Positions 23,479-29,096 of a DNA stretch of 29,096 nucleotides are shown here, one piece after another. Under the pieces are notes generated by a model, which saw only the letters and a program-made list of their open reading frames with translations, was not told where the DNA came from and did not search any database. Numbering within the stretch: the first letter of the stretch is position 1; every line of letters starts with the position of its first letter. Position numbers and translations under genes: made by a program. The stretch is from B69-G16 sp964501905 (lineage in GTDB: Archaea; Thermoproteota; Thermoprotei; Thermofilales; B69-G16): positions 1-29,096 of the forward strand of contig CAZCTW010000018.1 in assembly GCA_964501905.1 (NCBI GenBank), in the 5' to 3' direction.

Positions 23479-25371
23479 ATGAAGAGTTTTGAAGGTTTGG
23501 TTGTTGAAAGGTTCGTGCCGGAGAGGGGCTTTAGGTGGACTTTTGGAGAGGTTAAAATCGAGGATAATAAGGGGAAAATCCACTCTTTTGCATTGCTGGG
23601 AGTTGTAGTTCAATGGCTTAAAGTGGGGGATAGAATTAGAGTAGAAGTACGCGAAGATGGAAGTTACCTTTTGTATAAAAAGCTTCCAGACGGGGAGTTT
23701 CAGATTTGGCCTCTCTTCTCTAGGGAGTTTTTAAATCCTAGATATAGCCCTTTAACCGGCGAGAAGCTCTACGAGTATAGAATTGTGGCTAGAGAAGCTT
23801 CAACCGAAGTAGATTACTTAGCTATTGTAGAGCTTGAACAGTATCATTATGCTTCGAAGAAGGAACTTATCGCCGTGTGGAAATGTAAAGATGATGGAAT
23901 TTTAGAAGCTAACGTACAGCCCGTGTGTAATGGAGAGAAAGCGGAATTGGTGGCTATAAAGGGTTCTCTTCCCGCTTCCCGTTTTTTGGTTTTAGAGCTT
24001 AAGGATAGGCAGAAGTTTGAACCTGAGATAGTCGGTTATGTTAGAGTTGATCCTCCAGTTCCCCTTATGCACAGAAGAATAGAAAAAAATGGGGAAGTTT
24101 TACTGGAAAAGAATATCAGATTAAAAGTTTTCCCTAGAAGTTGGATATATCCAACTTTCTGGCCTAAAAGACTAATGAAGAAACTTAAGAGAGAATACGA
24201 GAAGCTAGCGGAAAAATATGGGAAGAGAAGAGCGCATTATATCTTAAGTGAAAAAGTGAAGCAAGAAGCTTTAGAAACATGCGACACGGCCGCCGCGAGG
24301 ATCGCTAGAGTCGTAATACATCCGGACTATAGGGGGGATGGGCTTGGAGTTTTGGCGGTAAAAGCCGCTCTAGAGTGGATAAAGGAGAGACGAATTCCAG
24401 AGATGAGGAAGAAAAAGCATTTAGTTGAAGTGATAGCCCAGATGGCACGTTATCATCCCTTCTTCGAAAAAGTAGGATTCAAATACTTGTGGGATACAGC
24501 TGGAGGAAAGCCGGTGCTTTACTACCCACTCACTAAAGAGGCAGAGGAGAAGATCTCCAAATTCCTTAAAGAGGATAGGTATGCTACAAGGCATGGAGGC
24601 GTCCTCTACAGACCTCGCTTTAAAACCTCGGAAAAACTCTCCGGTCCCATAATATTGGAGAATGTATCTAAGTTGTATAGCAGCACGCTAGATGTCGAGG
24701 GGTTAGACCCTAAAATCCAGGAAGTTCTTAGAGCCTTCGGCGTTGTGAGGCGAACTGTACAGAGGTACGTGTTGAGAGACGTAAACTTGCGCATCGACCC
24801 GGGTAGCGTAGTGGCAGTAGTCGGGATCTCGGGAGCCGGAAAGACTACACTCTTAAGAATAATCGTAGGGGCGGCGATGGGAATAGAACACCCGAAATAT
24901 AAGCCGAGCACAGGGAGGGTTTTAATTCCAGATAATGTGAGAATAGCGGTTCTTCTGCCGGGTGAAGTGGAGCCTGTTTTTGGCGAAGAATCTCTGCTGG
25001 AGCATATATTCAGAAAAGTAGGGGATGAGGTAGCAGCTATAGAAATTCTCAACATAAGCGGTCTGTCAGACGCTGTATTTTATAGGGCGCGTTTCACCGA
25101 ACTCTCCACTGGGCAAAAAGAGAGAGCTAAAATCGCCAGTTTACTAGCAGAAAAACCGAATTTACTTGTAATAGACGAGTTTACCGCCCACCTTGACGGT
25201 TTAACTGCTCAGAGAGTAGCGAGGAAGCTCTCCGAGATAGCTAGGAGACAGGGGATTACCCTGCTGTTAGCGACTAATAGAGCAGAAGTAATCAAAGTCT
25301 TAGAGCCAGATTTAATACTCCACGTAGGGTATGGAGGCATATCTTACGAGAAAAAACGGACTATAACTTAG
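23479..25371 (+). CDS. ABC-type ATPase fused to a GNAT-like acetyltransferase domain (COG2401)
   Basis: This protein of about 630 residues joins three parts (numbers from the GTG at 23467). A beta-rich N-terminus (1-200) is unassigned. A GNAT-like domain is centred on ARVVIHPDYRGDGLGVLAVK at about 280-300. A single ABC ATPase follows, with Walker A GISGAGKTT at 453-461, signature LSTGQKERA at 546-554 and Walker B NLLVIDEF at 565-572. There are no membrane helices, so it is a soluble ATPase. It matches the archaeal COG2401 fusion, whose function is not established. I prefer ATG 23479; TTTAAAATATTT upstream (23441-23452) fits a TATA box for a leaderless mRNA. Its end overlaps the convergent unknown gene by 11 bases. 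Confidence 0.88.
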   Translation: MKSFEGLVVERFVPERGFRWTFGEVKIEDNKGKIHSFALLGVVVQWLKVGDRIRVEVREDGSYLLYKKLPDGEFQIWPLFSREFLNPRYSPLTGEKLYEYRIVAREASTEVDYLAIVELEQYHYASKKELIAVWKCKDDGILEANVQPVCNGEKAELVAIKGSLPASRFLVLELKDRQKFEPEIVGYVRVDPPVPLMHRRIEKNGEVLLEKNIRLKVFPRSWIYPTFWPKRLMKKLKREYEKLAEKYGKRRAHYILSEKVKQEALETCDTAAARIARVVIHPDYRGDGLGVLAVKAALEWIKERRIPEMRKKKHLVEVIAQMARYHPFFEKVGFKYLWDTAGGKPVLYYPLTKEAEEKISKFLKEDRYATRHGGVLYRPRFKTSEKLSGPIILENVSKLYSSTLDVEGLDPKIQEVLRAFGVVRRTVQRYVLRDVNLRIDPGSVVAVVGISGAGKTTLLRIIVGAAMGIEHPKYKPSTGRVLIPDNVRIAVLLPGEVEPVFGEESLLEHIFRKVGDEVAAIEILNISGLSDAVFYRARFTELSTGQKERAKIASLLAEKPNLLVIDEFTAHLDGLTAQRVARKLSEIARRQGITLLLATNRAEVIKVLEPDLILHVGYGGISYEKKRTIT

Positions 25372-25861
25372 TTAAGCGAATTATAAGGTTGCGTTGAACA
25401 CCTTTATTCTTCCTCCACGTAAATTCCAGAGACTTCCTGGTTTTTCTAAGGCTATAGCCTTTAGGGCTTAAGATTTTAACGGAGAAGTTTAAAGGGAGAG
25501 AGAGCAAGTATACGTGTCTGCTTTTAAAACTGACGGAATGCATTATTTCATGTTCTTTTAACACTTTCTCGAAGAAGGTACCTTTAACCCCTATTTCTAA
25601 TCTCGCCTTAGTCGATTCTCCCTCTCGGAATTTAACATAAAAAGTAGTAGTTTCCTCGCCGAGCTCATAATAGACGCCGCACGTCCTCTCACCTTTCACC
25701 CACATATAAAAAGGCTTTATCGGAAACTCTAAGAGACTAAACCACCTATCCAATCCTTCTGCAGGGATAGAACCCCTTACCCTATAGATTATTTTTACCG
25801 ATCTATCCTTGCCTATATACTCATTCAATATTTCGAATTCTCTTTCCAAATAGGCCTCCAT
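25361..25861 (-). CDS. Hypothetical protein, 166 residues
   Basis: I do not recognise the family. The protein is predicted soluble, strand-rich and basic at its C-terminus (LRKTRKSLEFTWRKNKGVQR). An N-terminal helix (MEAYLEREFEILNEYI) precedes strands such as SVKIIYRVRG and TTTFYVKFREG. HEIMHSVSFKSRH recalls an H-E-x-x-H arrangement but is HEIMH, so a metal site is possible though unsupported by other motifs. It lies 16 bp after the double-HTH regulator on the same strand, likely in one operon. It converges on the ABC/GNAT gene with an 11-base tail overlap. Confidence 0.6.
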   Translation of the reverse strand: MEAYLEREFEILNEYIGKDRSVKIIYRVRGSIPAEGLDRWFSLLEFPIKPFYMWVKGERTCGVYYELGEETTTFYVKFREGESTKARLEIGVKGTFFEKVLKEHEIMHSVSFKSRHVYLLSLPLNFSVKILSPKGYSLRKTRKSLEFTWRKNKGVQRNLIIRLTKL

Positions 25862-25877
25862 CTTTCCAACCTCAAAA

Positions 25878-26876
25878 TTAATACCTTGAAGCTTTAGCGT
25901 AAAGCCACCCTCTTTTACCGAAGTATTTGAATGGTATAATGTAACGCTTGACGGATTTCGGATCGATTATCCCCAAGAGGCTTACCTCTCTAAGTCCATG
26001 TTTCTTCATATTGAGTAAGGCTTCCATGAAATCCAACTTCTCCCAACTTGGTACCTGCAAGGCGACTATGGCGTGGGAGCCGCCTGTCTCCATATAAGCG
26101 AATTTAAAGTTTAGTGTTTTCCTTAGAACGGAAAGTATGGCTTCTAACTCTTCGTGATTTGAAGCTTGAATAGAGTAGAGCTCCACAGGAGCTTCATCCA
26201 ATTTCCAAAAGTAAAAATCTACGTTATTTCCTAAAAGCAGAGGGCGGACGTGTTTGTGGTAGTGGTAGAGCAGGAGATTCGGGTGTATACCGAGGTAGTC
26301 AGCTATCTTCTTGAGTTTTTCAAAGGAATTAACTTGAAGCTTTTCTAAAGTGTACAGGTCTATCTGGTCTAATTTCACTTTGACTTCAGGAGTTTCAGGT
26401 AAGTATAGCCGTTCCTTGCCTCTCTTTCCCCTACTTAAGGCGATCCAATCAGTCCTTATTTTTCCCTTTTCGATATTAACGTAGGCATTGTCTGGAATCC
26501 ATATAACAGGGTCATATACCTTTATTACTTCGGCATTACCGATTTTCTTTAAGTATTTATCTATGTGCTTCAGAGGAAAAGCGAAGAGTACTAAGTATTT
26601 AACTCCGTCATAACTTAGAAACTTAGCCGTATACGCTGCATAGGGAATGCCTAGCTCTGAAATTGCCCTATCGCTAATAACTGCTACTGGTTGAAGACCT
26701 AGCTTGTAATAGCTGACCGCCGCGCTCACTACAAGTGTATTTTCTTCGAACATTTTCTGTAAGCGCGCAATTATAGTAGTCCTAGGCACTTTGATTTTTT
26801 CCGCTATACGCTTTATTTTCGTCTCTCCAAGTGCTATCTCCCTTAAAATTTTGATTGTAACATCATCTATTTTCAT
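25878..26876 (-). CDS. Transcriptional regulator with two helix-turn-helix domains
   Basis: The 332-residue protein starts with an Lrp/AsnC-like HTH (TIKILREIALGETKIKRIAE, KVPRTTIIARLQKMFEEN; about 8-45). A beta-alpha domain containing KYLVLFAFPLKHIDKYLKKI follows. A second HTH-like segment at about 170-205 (FEKLKKIADYLGIHPNLLLY) is followed by another RAM-like part (FAYMETGGSHAIVALQVPSW). The layout looks like two tandem HTH-plus-ligand units. A TATA-like ATATTTATATATT lies about 45 bp upstream of the ATG. It is followed by the unknown 166-residue gene. Its ligand and targets are unknown; autoregulation or control of the adjacent GT2 are possibilities only. Confidence 0.7.
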   Translation of the reverse strand: MKIDDVTIKILREIALGETKIKRIAEKIKVPRTTIIARLQKMFEENTLVVSAAVSYYKLGLQPVAVISDRAISELGIPYAAYTAKFLSYDGVKYLVLFAFPLKHIDKYLKKIGNAEVIKVYDPVIWIPDNAYVNIEKGKIRTDWIALSRGKRGKERLYLPETPEVKVKLDQIDLYTLEKLQVNSFEKLKKIADYLGIHPNLLLYHYHKHVRPLLLGNNVDFYFWKLDEAPVELYSIQASNHEELEAILSVLRKTLNFKFAYMETGGSHAIVALQVPSWEKLDFMEALLNMKKHGLREVSLLGIIDPKSVKRYIIPFKYFGKRGWLYAKASRY

Positions 26877-26965
26877 GTATATCTATTTTACACATTTCTC
26901 TCTGTAATATATAAATATTGCGAGAATATTTGTATAATATCATCAAATTTAAAGCAAAGAAGTTT

Positions 26966-28357
26966 TTACAAGTTTCTCCTTAAAGCTACATATATGAACG
27001 CTGAGCTGTTCAGTATCAAGTAGACGCCTAGTATGGAGTAGCCTACCGATAAAGCGAGCAAACCTATGAAGACGAGCGTTAGCCCAAAGATGAACTCTTG
27101 AACTTTGCTAGATTTTAGAGAGAAACCTCTAAGCCCCTTGGGGGTTACCTCCCAGTATAGCCCTAGGTTTAGGATAGCTTTTAGGAATGCCAGCAGACCT
27201 GGAAGCGATACGGCAAGACCCATAGCTGTAACTCTGCCTAAATGGGGCAGTACTTTCCTGAGCTTATATCCCATCTCTCGGGTTAATTTGAAGAGCTCGT
27301 AAGCGTAGAAAGCTAGCATGGCGAATAAGAAAGCCTGTATTGAGAAAAGCGCTTTAATGAAGGGAAACCTGAATATTATAAAGAGGGTAGTGAAGGCTAT
27401 AGCTACGATGTTAAGTATTATGCTGAGGTACTGTCCGTAGTAGAGTAGGTTATCTATTTTCTGTTTTAAGTTTAGGTTTCTGTTAGTTATAACCTGTAGA
27501 GCGTACTTGCGTAACATTTCAACGGAACCGTAAATCCATCTAATTTGCTGTTTTTTAAAAGAGGCGTAATTATACGGTACCTCGACTAGTATTCTAGCGT
27601 CGTCTATGTACTTTATCCTACCCCCCGCCAATACTATGCGTAATCCCATATCGCTGTCTTCGGCTATGCTCTTCTCATCCCAACCTCCTACTTTCTCTAT
27701 GATTTCCCGGCTAAGCACACAACCCGAGCCTACCAATGCAGGAGTCTTGCTCCAATTCGCTCTACCGTTCTGGACTATCTCCGCCATTACGTCAAAAACA
27801 AAAGATAAAGCTCTACTGGTAGGCGTTAAGTCTGAGTTGCCCGCCGCCCATCTAACCACGACAGCATCGCAACCGTCTAGAACATAGGGAATGACTCTTT
27901 TCAAGAAGTCTTTTCTGAAAATAGTGTCGACATCGAAGACTACTATGTATTCGCCGCTACTAAATCTGAGGGCATAGTTAAGAGCCCCAGCTTTAAAACC
28001 TCTTTTTTCCTTCCTGTGGAGAAATTTTATGTTCAAACCTGTTTTTTCCGAGATATGTCTAGTCAATTTTCCAATTTTCGCAGCTGTTTCGTCTGAATCA
28101 TCACTAACTACTATCACTTCTAACTTATCCTTGGGATAATCTAGCTGAGAACAGAGGAGAAGTATACGTTCAATAATGTCTAGAGGCTCTTCCCGCACTG
28201 GGATTTGTATAGTAACACGGGGGAGCCTCGTCAGCCTGCGGTTTCCAGTCGAGCTGGCCCTTCTCCTTCGGGCTTTAAGTGCTGAACGTATGTATGCTAT
28301 TTGAAGACCCGCAATTACCGCTGCATAGAGGGCACTAGCTAAATAAGCTGCGAACAT
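26966..28357 (-). CDS. Membrane family 2 glycosyltransferase (cellulose synthase-like)
   Basis: Numbering is from the ATG at 28357, giving about 463 residues. An N-terminal membrane helix (2-22) and a basic linker precede a GT-A domain. DD is at 86-87 (VIVVSDDSDE), DVD at 142-144, the base motif ED at 233-234 (AEDSDMG) and QQIRW at 270-274. This is the D, D, D, QxxRW set of processive GT2 enzymes. Three to four helices follow (about 305-350, 370-395, 425-460). The open frame extends 60 more residues to a TTG at 28537. However, GATATTTATAAGG (28411-28423) would start transcription near 28390, inside that extension, and the extension is AT-rich without motifs. Probably makes or exports a surface polysaccharide. 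Product unknown. Confidence 0.85.
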   Translation of the reverse strand: MFAAYLASALYAAVIAGLQIAYIRSALKARRRRASSTGNRRLTRLPRVTIQIPVREEPLDIIERILLLCSQLDYPKDKLEVIVVSDDSDETAAKIGKLTRHISEKTGLNIKFLHRKEKRGFKAGALNYALRFSSGEYIVVFDVDTIFRKDFLKRVIPYVLDGCDAVVVRWAAGNSDLTPTSRALSFVFDVMAEIVQNGRANWSKTPALVGSGCVLSREIIEKVGGWDEKSIAEDSDMGLRIVLAGGRIKYIDDARILVEVPYNYASFKKQQIRWIYGSVEMLRKYALQVITNRNLNLKQKIDNLLYYGQYLSIILNIVAIAFTTLFIIFRFPFIKALFSIQAFLFAMLAFYAYELFKLTREMGYKLRKVLPHLGRVTAMGLAVSLPGLLAFLKAILNLGLYWEVTPKGLRGFSLKSSKVQEFIFGLTLVFIGLLALSVGYSILGVYLILNSSAFIYVALRRNL

Positions 28358-28410
28358 GAGGAGATGTACTAGGCTTAGATTATTGAAAAATAGGGGAGGG
28401 TGAAATGAGT

Positions 28411-28423
28411 ACCTTATAAATAT
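28411..28423 (-). promoter_or_regulatory. TATA element deciding the GT2 start
   Basis: On the minus strand GATATTTATAAGG lies about 60 bp before the ATG at 28357, placing transcription start near 28390. This makes the upstream TTG at 28537 an unlikely start. Confidence 0.45.
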
Positions 28424-28539
28424 CTTTCCATTATTTTCAATAAAAATAATATTTCCGAGAAAATTATTAAGGAAGATATCGCAGTCAGAAATTTTTAACA
28501 AAAGCTTAGCGCCGCGAATTTCTGCCCCAGATAACAAGG

Positions 28540-28920
28540 CAAACCCCCCTAAATTCCTGAAACCTATACTTTAAAAGAGTTATATATTAGTTCGCTCAAA
28601 AATCCTAAAGAAAACAAGCGCCGTCCCTCTTTTTCACGAATCAGTAACTAAAGAAAATATACTCTTAGTAGGCTACCGAGAATCTAGCATATAACTCAGA
28701 AGCGATGATATTCACACAATTAAGACCCGCATCCACTACTTCATCAACAAAACATTTACAGCTTTATGACCCAGCAGATATTGAATTTGTCTAGGCGCGT
28801 GAATGGTTTAGAGTATACGCTAGCTAATTCTCCGACCTTAACAAGTCACCCTGATATTAAGGTATCTTTGTCCTTACTAACACCTGGTGATTCAGAAAAT
28901 ATCTTTAGAAAATGACGGAA
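28540..28920. other. Intergenic region between GT2 and the 23S rRNA 3' end
   Basis: I see no convincing gene in this stretch. A frame over 28846-29070 is a shadow of rRNA and its trailer. The region may hold promoter DNA for the GT2 transcript and the trailer of the rRNA transcript. Confidence 0.4.
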
Positions 28921-28925
28921 AAGTG

Positions 28926-28943
28926 TAAACAAAAATAAAATCA
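28926..28943 (-). terminator. T-rich terminator after 23S rRNA
   Basis: Following the rRNA trailer on the minus strand is GATTTTATTTTTGTTTAC, a T-rich run typical of archaeal intrinsic termination. Confidence 0.5.
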
Positions 28944-28992
28944 CGCCGCGTACAGTCCACGACCGCATACGCCCAGGTCTACACCTAGCAGA

Positions 28993-29096
28993 CACAACAC
29001 CTCGGGCAATTGGGAGTGGCCGGCTCACGCCTCGGCCGAAGCCTCGGCGCTTACACCGCCACCCCATCAACCCCGTCTTCTACGGGAGCCCTCGTC
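28993..29096 (-). rRNA. 23S ribosomal RNA, 3' end (partial)
   Basis: Read on the minus strand from the right edge, the sequence has the conserved end of archaeal large-subunit rRNA. It contains GACGGGGTTGATGGG, then GGTGTAAGCGCCGAGG, the hairpin loop GGCTTCGGCC, CGAGGCGTGAGCC, and a final CCCAATTGCCCGAGG. The gene continues beyond the window. The exact 3' end is uncertain by about ten bases. No 5S gene follows directly downstream on this strand. Confidence 0.88.

Noticed and set aside
24606..25055. 149-residue minus-strand open frame
   Set aside because: It is the antisense shadow of the ABC ATPase domain.
28846..29070. 74-residue minus-strand open frame
   Set aside because: It lies over the 23S rRNA 3' end and trailer and is Arg/Gly-rich in the way rRNA shadows are.

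Overview
The window looks like a chromosomal segment of a hyperthermophilic crenarchaeon (Thermoproteota), most likely Thermofilum-like. The signs are archaeal-type LeuRS and TrpRS, UPF0147, FAU-1, RimI, a THUMP protein, the COG2401 ABC/acetyltransferase fusion, archaeal TATA boxes about 26 bp before starts, near-leaderless genes, and tRNAs with introns at canonical and non-canonical sites. The genus assignment is an inference.

Layout. 1-1132: 3' part of a membrane-anchored GxGYxYP-type putative glycosidase. 1133-2028: decayed coding DNA. 2029-5260: a GT2 glycosyltransferase divergent from a radical SAM/SPASM protein that overlaps a winged-helix regulator. 5352-7860: gene decay (helicase remnant, a membrane protein split at a T run, a truncated iron-type alcohol dehydrogenase with two TAG stops). 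8122-11586: translation and RNA metabolism (tRNA-Glu, RimI, UPF0147, FAU-1 running into tRNA-Leu, ThiL). 11639-13357: a COG1031-like radical SAM protein. 13462-13858: an unassigned GC-rich structured RNA candidate. 14038-15202: tRNA-Asp, tRNA-Ser and a THUMP protein. 15433-19615: LeuRS and TrpRS, the latter with a one-base frame break near its start. 19843-22933: an oxygen/iron stress group on the minus strand (rubrerythrin-VIT1 protein broken by three frameshifts, flavodiiron protein, peroxiredoxin with a strong promoter palindrome). 23259-23383: tRNA-Arg with two non-canonical introns. 23467-28357: ABC/GNAT fusion, an unknown protein, a double-HTH regulator and a second membrane GT2. About 28993-29096: the 3' end of 23S rRNA on the minus strand.

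How it fits together. Most intact genes serve translation and tRNA biology. The peroxiredoxin, flavodiiron and rubrerythrin-VIT genes form a coherent O2/peroxide and iron defence block. Several frame breaks sit at short homopolymers, so assembly indels must be separated from true pseudogenes. The helicase and alcohol dehydrogenase remnants are too damaged to be simple sequencing errors. I found no CRISPR array, no intact insertion sequence and no phage gene. The best candidates for something undescribed are the 397-bp structured RNA candidate, the palindrome over the peroxiredoxin promoter, and the CDS/tRNA-Leu overlap.
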